From Symbiodinium natans (lineage: Eukaryota; Sar; Dinophyceae; Suessiales; Symbiodiniaceae), in contig CAJNDS010002566.1 in the NCBI GenBank assembly GCA_905221605.1, positions 176,501 through 240,500 on the forward strand: 64,000 nucleotides of DNA. The letters are read 5' to 3'. Below, piece after piece: positions 21,365 through 31,851 of the stretch. Numbering within the stretch: position 1 is the first letter of the stretch; the number at the start of each line of letters is the position of its first letter. Under the pieces are notes generated by a model that saw nothing but the letters and a program-made list of their open reading frames with translations, did no database searches and was not told where the DNA came from. A program made the translations under genes and the position numbers.

Positions 21365-21730
21365 GCATGGTGTGCGGAGGTGCAAAGCTTACCTTGACGC
21401 GCCCTCGGAACTCGACGTTGCAGGCACGTCGCAAGTCCTTCGCCATCACATTCACGTCGCAGGTTGCTTGTTTTGGCAGGAGCTGCTCGATTGCCTCGGG
21501 GCAAGTCCATCACACCAGTTGTCCAGGCAAGGGCCCAAGTTCCGCTCATGTTCCGACGACGGATGGCATAGCGTCTGCGAGGCCATCCGTGTCGAGCCCA
21601 AGCCTAAGGATCCCGAGAGCTCCCCCGAAGTCCCTGAAGTCCCTGAAGTTCCGAAACAGATGCTGATGTGGGACTGTGCCTCATGCCACACCCTTGCATA
21701 CTGCTTCTGCGTGCAACTGCGGCTCAAGAA

Positions 21731-22990
21731 ATGACTTCTACAGGCAGCTGTCCTTCGCAGCCAAGCCTGCCAAGCCCATCATGCGATCCCTCTGGTGTTG
21801 TGCAGCTGTCCCGCAGTCCTGAAGTTCTGAGACAGCTGGCTCTTTCCCAACTTCAGCCTGCTGCACAGCCCCGCATTGGCTTGGCCTCGAGAAACCCGAA
21901 GCCCGGGACGGTTGTGGCAAGGGCCGCCGGGACCTCGATGACTCGAAGCTATCCTGGCCAAAGTGCTTTGTGTACTCAGACTCAGTGTACTCAGTGTACT
22001 CCCAATACTCCCAAGGCTCCCAATCACATCTTGAACCTCCCGAGACCCGAGCTCACTGAACTGACCGAGCTTCCCTTCTTCGAGGCTGAGGCTGAGGCTG
22101 TGGAGGCTGTGGAGGCTGAGGAGGCTGAGGAGGTGGAGGCTACGGTCCAGAAGTTGCAGGCCGCTGTTGAGGCCTTCAGTGATGGGCGACAGCAGCTGCG
22201 CCAGTTGCTGACCCGGCGGAAACACCTCGAAGCGCAATTCCAGCGTGCTGCGGAGGGCTCACGTGCCTCAGCGGAAGCTGTGGAGAGCGCAGTCGAAGAT
22301 GCTCGCCGCTGGCTGCACATCGACCTGCCGCGTTTCCTTGCCAAAGCTGAGCAGGTCGAGGGACCGGTCGAGGGAATGCCGGAACATCGCGACCCATCGC
22401 AGGATTGGTTGGAGCGGGGTGACGGCGGCGATGATGGCGATGGCAACACCAAATCTGCGGAACCTTTGCAGCCTCTGCATCAAACCTTGCGCCACAAGTG
22501 CACGCAGCAGGCAGCCGAACTTCAAAGGTTGACGCAGAAGTGCGCTGAGCTACAGGCCGGAGAGGCCGCAGATCTAGCAAAGCTTGATTCTTTGCAAAGG
22601 CAAATGTTGAAGGAGCGAGTGTCTCATCAAGATCAATTAGATGATCTGAGAGCCCGCCGGGCAGAACTGCTCAGAAGTCTCGGCGGCACTGCAGGCCAGA
22701 TCCAAAAAAACCCGAGGCATTTGCTTCAACCATTGGGGGGCTTTGCAGATGTTTGCAGACTTGGCACGGTTCATAGTGGCATCTACCACATGCAGGTACT
22801 AGTGGCATTGTGTTTATGCAGAACCCGAAGCCCATCCGCCAGCAGCATGAGCATGGGCCTCAAGAGGGAATTCGTGCGCTTCAGGCTCTGGAGGGAAAGG
22901 CCCGCCATGCCAAGGTACAAGCTGAAAATGACACTCGACGAGCTGACAAAGGCGGATCCGTGGGATGCCCGGCCCAGTGCATCCCAGTGA
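21731..22990 (+). CDS. Acidic coiled-coil protein, unassigned
   Basis: A frame of about 420 codons starting at an in-frame ATG. The first third is Ser/Pro-rich. It is followed by an acidic Glu/Ala run (EAEAEAVEAVEAEEAEEVEA) and then long heptad-like helices (VQKLQAAVEAFSDGRQQLRQLL, HQTLRHKCTQQAAELQRLTQ, and LDSLQRQMLKERVSHQDQ). Beyond about 22690 the frame loses this character; a coiled-coil-like segment in another frame (22820-22950, GIRALQALEGKARHAKVQAE) suggests a further exon. The ATG is preceded by 'ggctcaag', the last 8 nt of the dinoflagellate spliced leader. No family is recognised. Confidence 0.5.
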   Translation: MTSTGSCPSQPSLPSPSCDPSGVVQLSRSPEVLRQLALSQLQPAAQPRIGLASRNPKPGTVVARAAGTSMTRSYPGQSALCTQTQCTQCTPNTPKAPNHILNLPRPELTELTELPFFEAEAEAVEAVEAEEAEEVEATVQKLQAAVEAFSDGRQQLRQLLTRRKHLEAQFQRAAEGSRASAEAVESAVEDARRWLHIDLPRFLAKAEQVEGPVEGMPEHRDPSQDWLERGDGGDDGDGNTKSAEPLQPLHQTLRHKCTQQAAELQRLTQKCAELQAGEAADLAKLDSLQRQMLKERVSHQDQLDDLRARRAELLRSLGGTAGQIQKNPRHLLQPLGGFADVCRLGTVHSGIYHMQVLVALCLCRTRSPSASSMSMGLKREFVRFRLWRERPAMPRYKLKMTLDELTKADPWDARPSASQ

Positions 22991-23399
22991 AGCCCCTGCG
23001 TCATTCGATGCACTGATCGCATGGCCGCATGGCTGCTGAACCAGAAGAAGATCAGGCAGAATCTCCAATTAAAACGCCAGCTTCCATTCCTGACCCAGGC
23101 CAGTGTTTGCACCAGGCGAAGACCTCACCGCACCGAGCTCAAATGCACTTACAGTGCTCAGTTTCCACTCATGCCGTGCCCCCGTGCCCTAATCCCAGCC
23201 TCCCGGGCGAGTGGAAGCATTTGCGTAGCGGACTTGTGACAGTTGTCCTAAGTTGTCGCAACCAATTCCAGGTCACGGACCCAATGCTGCCCACAAAGTT
23301 AACTCTGCAAGACGCAAGCTCGGATTCTGAAAGTTCAGGAAAAGCTTATTGGATGAGGGCGTCGACGGATTTATCATGGACGTTGGTGCGACACAAGGG

Positions 23400-24800
23400 C
23401 GCGCACTGAGCAGCTAAGGTGTTCCTGTCGGATGGCTGATGCAGCGGACGCGCCTGGCGCAGAAAAAGGCCCAGAGGAGTATCTTTTGCAATGAAGAAGG
23501 AGTTTACTTTGCACTCTGTGGGGGAGATGTCAGGTACCGGTGGTACCCACGACAGCACACTTTGACACTCAAGTCATCCATGCCCAAGAACAGCGTACGC
23601 AACAGAAAGGAATTCATGTTTCCGTGGGATCAACGCTCACTCAAGGCAACATCACGAGCCTACAGAAAATTGATCTGTCATCTGAGCCCAAGCAGCTGCC
23701 ATGGAAGCAGATTTGCCAGCAGTTGGGCGACGAAAATCGCACAAAGAGGATGCTGGGTTCGTGCTCAGGGCTGCGGGTCTGCGCCAGTGGTCAGTGTGGA
23801 ACATCTTGGTGAGCGGTGCCACCAGGCATGCGGTTCTTAAGGCCTGCATTGTGGAAGCCTGTGCAGGAGAGGCTCGAGCGAATCGCAAGCCCGAGCGATG
23901 AGGATGAGAACCATGAGGACTTCAAGGCACACAGGACAAGAAGACACGTGAAAAGTGGAAACCTGCCCCTGGTAGGTTTACAGCTCCTACTTCGCGGAGC
24001 GTGTGTACCCTCCCAGTCCTAGCGAGGAGCAACCGGCAAATCGGAAAAGCCGCCGTGTTATTGCACAGTTATCCGGTGCTCGGAGGAGCTGAAACTCCAG
24101 AGCCTGGCTGGTGAACAGGAGGGTGGCTCGAAGCCCCGGGTTTCTAGCGGCCAGGAGCTGCACACACGGTGGCTAGTTCTAGCGATATTTCGATGCGCTC
24201 TCCAGTGTTCTCGGGACAGTCATGATGTGCTATGCTGCTGTGCCACCCGCCCCGTGCTTCCGTCATATGGCTCAGGGCCACAAGAGCCATTTCTGAATGT
24301 TCTACCATACGAGTGTGGCCAGTTCATTGAGCAAACCTGCAGCGCGCACAGAGCGTCCATATGTAGAAAGTTAAGGCTCTAGACTGCAAAAGCCATTCTA
24401 GCCGTTCTACAACCCAACTCCTTCAGGCTTACCGCTTTACACGTCTGCTTGGCTGCCCCTTCTGTGATGAAAAATCTCCGCACATCCAAGGACCGACCGA
24501 AGCTGACAAAAGAGTATCACGGTAGTATGAATGCACGGAATCCGAAAAACCCGACCTTACATGTTCTGACGGTGTGAGGAGAAGAGGTTTGGACCAGGCG
24601 GGACTTCCCGGCCGAGTTCTATCTTTAGGTGCGTTGTTCTTAGCTGCTGCTAGGTCAAGAACTGCCTCGAGAAGGGTCGGGCAAAAAGGGGAAGAAGTCC
24701 ATCGCCAAGGCTCGAGATCTTGGGCCTATATAGTCCTTGTGGGGCAGGGAGCCTTTCAGAATTTCACGAAGGCCATGATCTGGAATGTAGCTTTTCCTGT
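23400..24800. other. Stretch without a recognisable gene
   Basis: Frames are short and motif-free. A frame at 23540-23812 contains HFDTQVIHA, superficially like the start of cystathionine-type enzymes, but no PLP-binding region follows. From 24030 to 24560 I see nothing. Confidence 0.4.
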
Positions 24801-24811
24801 ACACTTCGCAG

Positions 24812-25090
24812 GAAGCCGACGAGGAGGTAGAAAGCTTGGAAGAGAAGACGCTGTTTGGGGCACCCAAAGAGTCAGAGGCTGCCCAGGGCCTTGAAGCCCA
24901 GGGCCTTGAAGCCCAGGGCCTTGAAGCCCAGGGCCTTGAAGCCCAGGCTGCATCGTCCGACGTACCCCCTGGCTGGACCGAAAAAGAGGCTGCAAACGGC
25001 AAAAGCTATTCCAAGAGCTACGATAGACCGGTTGAGGCGAACTTCTATGCCGGAAGAGCCAAGTCCGCCTTACAGGACGCTCTGGCATCT
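24812..25090 (+). CDS. Exon with GLEAQ repeats and a WW-like half motif
   Basis: After an acceptor 'cacttcgcag' the frame reads EADEEVESLEEKTLFGAPKE, then four copies of GLEAQ, then SSDVPPGWTEKEAANGKSY. The last segment matches the first half of a WW domain (PPGW...NGK-Y); the second half is missing and may lie on another exon. A basic segment upstream (about 24660-24715, GSGKKGKKSIAK) could be the preceding exon. It lies about 300 bp before the Roco P-loop exon on the same strand and may be part of that gene or a separate small gene. Confidence 0.42.
24887..24946 (+). repeat. 15-bp coding repeat, four copies (GLEAQ)
   Basis: Four exact copies of ggccttgaagcccag in frame, each encoding GLEAQ. 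Confidence 0.93.
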
Positions 25091-25396
25091 TGGACGGGAA
25101 CAAGAATGATACGAGGGAGAAGGGGAGGGAGAGGGAGAGACAGAGGTGTCAGGTACCCGTTGTTTCCGTGTGCAACTCTGCATCGGTCAGCTGAGATTCA
25201 GGATAGTGGAACGGCACTCGCTGAGTGAGCACTAGGAGTTTCAGATTGTTTCAGGGTGCACATCACCAGGGTCATTGTGTCATGGCACACGCTTTCCCCA
25301 TTTCGACGCTGATCAGAAAGGATCCGCCTCAGCGCCCGCCTTTAGACGAAGCTAAGAATCGCTAAGAAGAGCTCAAAAGGGAGAGAGAGAGAGAGA

Positions 25397-28020
25397 GAGC
25401 TTTGCTTGAAGGCAGCGGATGCTAGTCTGCCGTGGCGAAGGGGGCGCTTGGTGCTGCTTGGACAGGGCCGTGCGGGCAAGTCCTCCACGGTGCGGTCTTT
25501 GGTGGGGAAGCCCTTTGATGACAAACAGGCCTCCACGGTCGGAGTTGAGACTGCAAGCTGCGAGATCCAGCGTGGCGATGCTGTCGACTGGCTTATGAAA
25601 GGCCCAACATCGGAGACCGAGAGCCTTGTCAAGCAGCTTTTGGCAGATGGGTCGCGACGCGACGAATCTGAAACCGGTGCCCAGAGCTCCGAAACGAAAG
25701 CAGGGATAGGCAGTGACATCAGTGACATAGCCAAAGACAGAACCGCAAAAGGTCTGGAGGAGCCTGCGGCTCAAGAGAACTTCAAGTCTGCGCCTCAAGA
25801 GAATCTCCTGAACCAGCTCCCGGTGGATGAGGTTGCGCAAAAGCTGGACCAGGAGATTGGGATGTTAGCAAGACTTGAACTTCAGTCATGCTGTGGCAAC
25901 AGGTAAGACACACGGGTGGGCATATGGTTGTAGGGGAGACTTGGCAACCACTGTGGTTCGCGCCAGGAGATGATCATGAATCCCAGGTCTGCGGGTCAGC
26001 CGGTGACCTTCTCGACGTGGGACTTCGGCGGCCAGTCTGTGTTCCATAACCTACATCACTTGTTTCTATCACGCTGCAGCGTGTACCTGGTGGTGTTCAA
26101 GATGCCTCACATCTTACGCTCCGATGAGTCCTGTGACCGTGCGATCGCGATGCTGAAGTACTGGCTCAACTCCCTGGCCATGCATGCACGCGGAGCCCCA
26201 GTCTTGCTTGTGGGTACCCACAAGGACGATGTACCACATAGCGCAGATCACAGGAAAATCAGCAACATACTCTGGCAGAAGCTCGAAACTCGATTGACAG
26301 AACAGGTCCAGCCTTTCACACAGGAGGGTGGGGAGGGCCTCTGGTTCTTTCCCATTGACAACACACTCAGCGGCAGCGGTGGCACGGACCCAGTTGTGCA
26401 AGAGTTACAGCATGCCATTGAAGCCGCAGCTCATGATGATGTTGCCAATTATCTGGAGAAGCCCATCCCGATCAGGTGGCGGGGGGTCTTGGACGTGTTG
26501 CTTGCAAAGAAAGATTCCATCATCTCCATGGAGGAGCTGAGATCGATTGCCAAGGCAGAGGGCTTGCCGGGCTGGCAGCTGCTCGCAATGCTTGAAGTCT
26601 TCCACGCACCTTCCCTTGCACTTTCGCAACACGACCCGCCGAAAAACCTCCTGTAAATACTAAATTGCTGCAATAGCGGGGCACTTGTCTAGTTATGCAT
26701 GCGTGGATTCCTTTCGGCCTTTTGGTCTCCCAGGCCTAAGGGTGTGAAGTTGCAAAAAACCTCTGCTGAGACCATGTCTGAGGAGCTCGGTGTCTTGTTC
26801 CATTTCCAGACACCGATGGAGCTTCGTGAGATTATTATTCTTCAGCCACAGTGGCTCGTGAGTGGCATCTGCCAGGTCATTTTCGATTGGACGCTGCATG
26901 AACAGGAACACCATAAGCAGATCAAGATCGAAATGAAGTCAGCGTATGATGCTTGGAGGTACAAGGGGGTTGTGTCGAAACGCTTGTTTGATCGCCTCTG
27001 GGAGCACGGCTTCGAGCAACCAAGCCACAAGTCCTTCTTGCTCCGCTTCATGGAGCAAGTGGCGTTAACTTGCGAAGTGGAACCAGACACCTACTTGGTT
27101 CCAAGCCTCCTGCCACAAGGGGCAGCTGAAGGGGCATCTCTTCCAGGGGTAGCTCACAGAACCTTCTGGTTGGATTTTGCTCCGTCCTTCCTTCCCGATA
27201 ATCTCTACAAGCGCCTCATCTGCTATGCGATACAAAAGTGCAGTGGAGGCAAGGCCGAGCCGGTGCTCCAGGAGTCCTTTGCCTTCTTGGCATTTGAGGG
27301 CCATGAGTTTGGAATTTCAGCGCACCTGGACCATGATCTCATCAAGGTCGATGTCCTCTCCGCCACAGATGCCGGGCCTTGGCTTGTTCTGCACTCAATC
27401 GTGAACCTTGTGGAGCACTTGCGACTGGACTTCATGAAAGACCTGAAGTACGAAGTCTGGCTCTCTGGGGTTGACAAGTCCAGTAGGGCAAGGAAAGCCG
27501 ACGTGGAGCAAGCGCGAGCGACACTCAACTGCAGAGCCGCCGTTCACGGATGTAATTTCACAGATCGGCTCTCCCCCCCTTAACCGCCCCCTTAACAATC
27601 CTGACGTACTGGTACCTTCTGGAACCAGCAACCATTGCAGGGTCTGGGCTTGTTGCCACGTTTTTGACATTCTAGACCCTGATAGGCCTACTTCTGGTAG
27701 ATATGGCACACCCAATGCAGATGGTCCCAAGGCAGCTGTAGCAGATCAGGAGAGCATGAGTTCATGTTTTTGGGCTGCTGCTTCTAAATCCAACCTTCTC
27801 TTGATATGGGAAAGCGCTGTTGGATCTGCAAGCGTACCAACCCTCGTTGTGTGAATGCTGCCTTGATGCAACCCTCAAAAAGCGAAAAGGGCCATTCGTA
27901 CTGCGCAGCCGTGCAGAAAACCATGGAACACTGGTCAAGGCTCGTATGCAAGTCCTGCATCGTCATGTTCCAAAACCTCCCCGCGACTTCAAACCAGAGC
28001 CATCCTCGTTTGGGTGCTGT
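25397..28020 (+). CDS. Roco-family GTPase (Roc-COR)
   Basis: Exon A (about 25397-25902) has the G1 loop RLVLLGQGRAGKSST and a charged insert. A GT-AG intron (25903-25986) leads to exon B (25987-26605), with switch II TFSTWDFGGQSVFHNLHHLF, a LVVF strand and the G4-like VLLVGTHKDD (Roco proteins often use THxD instead of NKxD). A GC-AG intron (26606-26782) joins MLEVFH to ELGVLFHF, the start of the COR domain, with IILQPQWLVS and a FWLDFAPSFLPDNLYKRLI segment in exon C. The frame 27820-28010 (LQAYQPSLCECCLDATLKKRK) looks like a further exon. Roc-COR proteins are dimeric GTPases in signalling. No LRR or kinase domain is visible here. Exact start and end are unresolved. Confidence 0.8.
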
Positions 28021-29580
28021 CTCATCTTGTCCTCGTTCTCCCAAGCGACTCAAGCGAGAGCCGTGCCTTCTTGAGTGGACTAGGTCTGCTCGTGCGGTCC
28101 CGCGTTCTGCGCCGGAGGAAAGGGAGGGTATTGGGATCCGCGGGCAACACGTCCGAGCAGCAGGATTGAACGCTTGACTTGTAGGGATGCACAAGTGAGG
28201 TGCTAAAGGACGGTCACAGGCGAAAGTGGACGGAGTGTCAAAAAGACAGCTGCGCCAACGTGCCAGGGTTTAAACAAGTCCAAAATTGCCGGCGTATCCG
28301 ACTTCGGGAAGGCTCCGGGGTTCATTGAGTAGACCCAGCTTTTGGGGTCCGATATCTCACTCCGGAGACGCGACGTTTCTGACTTGATATCCGAACCAAA
28401 TATCCCACCCATATTCCAGCTCTTATCTTGTGTTAGAATTCCGAGATATCAACCGTTCTTCTCAGGCGAGGCCTTGCCAAATTTCGGCCGAAAGGCACCA
28501 CGAAACTACTGCGCACGGAGGAGTTCGACCCGTTCTTTTCGGTGACCCCTCACGTTTGTGTGCACCGAGAGCAGTGCAAGTAACTCGGCGAGTGCAATGC
28601 AAGATGATTTTGTTTGAAGTGCAGTGCAGGCTGACACAACCCGGACACCCAGTGTGCTAGTGGACTCGCAGTGGCGACAACTGAAGAGCACCTGGCCCTT
28701 TTTGGCAAGGCAGCTTGTCTGGGCTGGGAGTGGTATGGATCCTTGGGATCATAGAGGCGTGGAAAGCCTCGCGTACTTACACATGTACACTGCAGGCACG
28801 AGCACAAGTTTGGGCCGAGCGAGCGCGCGGCACTGTACAAATACTTGCGAGATCCAGCACAGCACCTTGCTTGCACTCGCCCTGTCCTGCAACTGAAGCG
28901 GTGAACGCGAGGCACATGCCTCGAGCGGTCCGTTTGAATCAGCTGAGGTGGGGCATTTCCTGGTCGGCACTAGACTCCTGGTCAAGTCATCCATTGCAAC
29001 ACGCATGACGATCACCATGTAACATGTAACAATGGCAGGACGGTACAATCCTATCGAGACGGTGTAAGGCCATACAGTTACAAGCCATCCTCACGAGGAA
29101 AGTATCGAGCAGGATGCCAAAAAACAGTTTGGCAGCGACTACAACATGAAGAGCATGCTGCTTGTCTTCATGTGCAGTCTCTAAATTTTAAACCTTCTGT
29201 GCTTTGTCATGCTTAGTAGCTACGTGGTGTGCTCAAAGCGTAGGGCTGACTTGTGCAGAGCATTCTCAGATCAGACTGCGCTGCAGAAGAACGGTGCGCA
29301 CGGGAGTTGTGGCAATGTCTGAGGTGGCACGTCGTGCAGCAGATCGTAAAGCCAAGTTGTGCTGAGCATGGGGCACCGATAGCGCTGGTCCGAAATGGCT
29401 GCCTTTCCGAATTGAGCTATGGGCGGTATGTACTTGTATGTTTCGCTACCCCAATATTACCAGCATGCCCGACAAGGAGTAGAGTTCGTGCGCAAAGCAC
29501 CATTGTGTGCAACTAAGGCTGGCAAGTGTGCCTCGGCAATCTATTTCTCCGTGTGGTCCTGCCATAGGCATGACTCGTTG
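28021..29580. other. Stretch without a recognisable gene
   Basis: Short frames on both strands without motifs. No tRNA, repeat array or conserved exon was found. Confidence 0.4.
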
Positions 29581-29589
29581 CTCTTCCCT

Positions 29590-30335
29590 GAACTCCCATG
29601 GCAAAGGCTGCCGGTGCAGGATTTCATCACCCACTGCTGGAGGGAACCGTTCCACGAGTTCATGGACTCGTTACGGCATGCCTACGACGTCGCGGTCGTC
29701 AAGCCTCACCTGTTCATCTGTGCTTTTTCCCTCTTCCAAGGCCACAAGGGCTTCGCATTCGTGCTTCCCTGCGCTCTTCCCTGCGGTCCTTTGCCTTGTT
29801 TGCCTTGTAGTGCAGGAGCCGCGGAAGACATACAAGAAGCACTTGGGCAATCCATTGCGCAAGCTCCATTCGCCCCATGGTGGCAGGATCTTTCAGCTTC
29901 AAAGAAATGATCCACAGAAGACGTTCAGGTGAAGGCCCTGTCAGCTGCTGAGCGTTATGTGGTGGTCAGAAACCGCAACCCTGCTGCACTTGGGCAAAGC
30001 GGGCGAGCACATCCCTGTCTCCTAGTCGCCAAAGTTGGAGCCCGAAGCATGGCACATGACGCAACAGCAAAGTGCCTGAAGGCATGGAGGATCTATACAC
30101 CCGTGCCTGGTGTCTGGTGGAGTACATCTATGCCTCTTGGGCTGCTGAACTAATCTAACTAATCTGCTGCAGAGACATGGGGCTGGAGAGGAGGTTCGTC
30201 ACACATGTTTTCGCCGAAAAATGCATCAGCACGAAGGCGAAAAAGTTTGGCTTCTACAAGGACAAGGTTCTAGTGACAGGGCCGAACGAATTCTCAGAAG
30301 CCAGGCTGCAAGCATGCCTTTGCCGCCTGTGAGTT
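29590..30335 (+). CDS. Dinoflagellate THxWxEPF / YTRAWC domain protein (TIR-reminiscent), exon cluster
   Basis: Successive exons in different frames give, in order: LPVQDFITHCWREPFHEFMD and KPHLFICAFSLFQG (29590-29745), AAEDIQEALGQSIAQAPFA (29818-29875), ALSAAERYVVVRNRN (about 29935-29980), MEDLYTRAWCLVEYIYASWA (about 30082-30142), and FVTHVFAEK with VLVTGPNEFSEARL (about 30180-30310). I recognise this as a domain recurring in dinoflagellate proteomes; I know no assigned function. Its layout (strand with THxW, helix, hydrophobic strand WICAF/LFICAF, then a helix with R-WC-x-E) recalls TIR-like folds, but this is inference. A 5' start was not found; the frame from 29419 adds an upstream segment of unclear status. 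Confidence 0.6.
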
Positions 30336-31850
30336 GAGGGCCGGAGCTGGCTGCCAAGCTGCGCTAAGGAGTCGAGGACAACCTGCACCCAAATCAAAGC
30401 AAGCCCCTTGAAGGCATTCAGAGTCAGAGGCACGTCAGTGATTTTCCTAGGAAGTTTTCCGGAAGTCCTTCTCAGCTGCTGCATGGAGATCATGAGGCGA
30501 TGAGGAAGATCGACTCAAGATCTTCAAGCCACTTGTTTGCGAACTTGAAGCCGAACAAATCTCTGCTTGTACATGGCAGCGAAGTGAAGAATGGCAGATG
30601 TTGTGGCATGGCTGTGTGATCTGGAGGTTCATCATGGATGAAGGGGGTCCGGTGGTGATAGACCCACAGATCAACGAGTTTCGTGCATTCGACGCACGCT
30701 TTACCGCGATGAAGACAGTCTAAGCAATAAAGTTTTGCCGGTGCCTTCGCATAGTCATGGCTCGGCTTGTAATGACGGGTGGTTCCAAGTTTTTGTTGCA
30801 AAATGTTGCAACGATGGGATATGTGCAGTAGCCAGCCAGCCCTCCGAAGGAGGAAGGCCGTCCTGTCGCAAGGATTTGGAATCGCCCTTTCTGCAGTTGC
30901 GTGACGAACGTCACCAGCTCGCAGTGCGTGGAGGGTTGCTAACGCTTGCAAGCATTGCTAAACCATTGCGGGGATGTGGGGCCTCGTTGTGTCGTGCTGT
31001 GGAGAAAGCTTTCTCGAAGCGTCACCAACTGAGCCGCGTGAGGAGAAGCAACTGTTTTGGTGGTATCTCGTTGAAAGCGCGGCAGTGTCTGAGGCAGACC
31101 AGCTCAACGGGTTTTTTGTTGCTTTCTTTTGATGCTATCTGTTTCTGCTATATCTGTTCCTGTCAGCTGGTCAGCTGAACCGAGGTGGCCGTGAACCTGC
31201 TTCTCCCATGTCTAGTCTGCTCTCGGCGTTCCGGCACCTGGCAGCCCCCACCAGAGTGGGCTCCCTCAGCGGGGCAGGAAAGTGAAACACAGTCTGAGTG
31301 CCCAGAAGCAAATCTCGGGTTCAGTTGCAACATAGGCAAAAAGGGTTCAGTTAACGTGATTGGGCAGGTGGGTGCTGCTGTTGCTGACCTTGGCGTTGAA
31401 TCTTGGAGGCGCGTGTGTCGGTGATTTGCGTCACTGGTACGGGGGACAGTCCATCCAAGAACACAACGCCTACAACGTGCCAAGAAACTCTAATGGCACA
31501 TCCGGCATCCCCAAGCATGTCATGTGTGCTTGGCGAGCAAATGCGAGCAACTTCAGGGTCCGTCAGAGCCTTTCCTGTGCTATGGAGTATTTTCAAGCAT
31601 CGCACCCGGCCTTTCTGAGCCAAGGCTCAGGTTCAGAAAAGAACACGTGGCTTCTGATGGTTGCGGCAAGGGGTGGGGGCTCTGCTGCCATTTGGTTCAG
31701 GCTTGCTGCTAGCCACCCCTGGAGCAAGCTTGTGAAAGTAGCAGACCCACTTCGACTTGCAACAATGGACGCAGGACCGGCGAAGAAGATTGGGTATAGG
31801 AACCTTGTGGAGCCCGTCATGCTTATCAGCAGCTTAATATCCAATCTGTA
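30336..31850. other. Stretch without an assigned gene
   Basis: Frames at 30735-31178 and 31360-31851 are open but motif-free. The end of this stretch probably contains the first NSF exon(s): an ATG at 31766 (MDAGPAKKIGY) is one candidate start. Confidence 0.35.
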
Positions 31851-31851
31851 G

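Noticed and set aside
22780-23112. Short frames around the coiled-coil gene end (both strands)
   Set aside because: Mostly shadows; only the + strand GIRALQALEGKARHAKVQ segment looks like a possible exon and is noted with that gene.
23540-23812. HFDTQVIHA, like the start of cystathionine gamma-synthase type enzymes
   Set aside because: No PLP-lysine region or other family motif follows in any frame.
28513-28524. gttcgaccc B-box-like sequence
   Set aside because: No A box or tRNA stems in the surrounding 90 bp.
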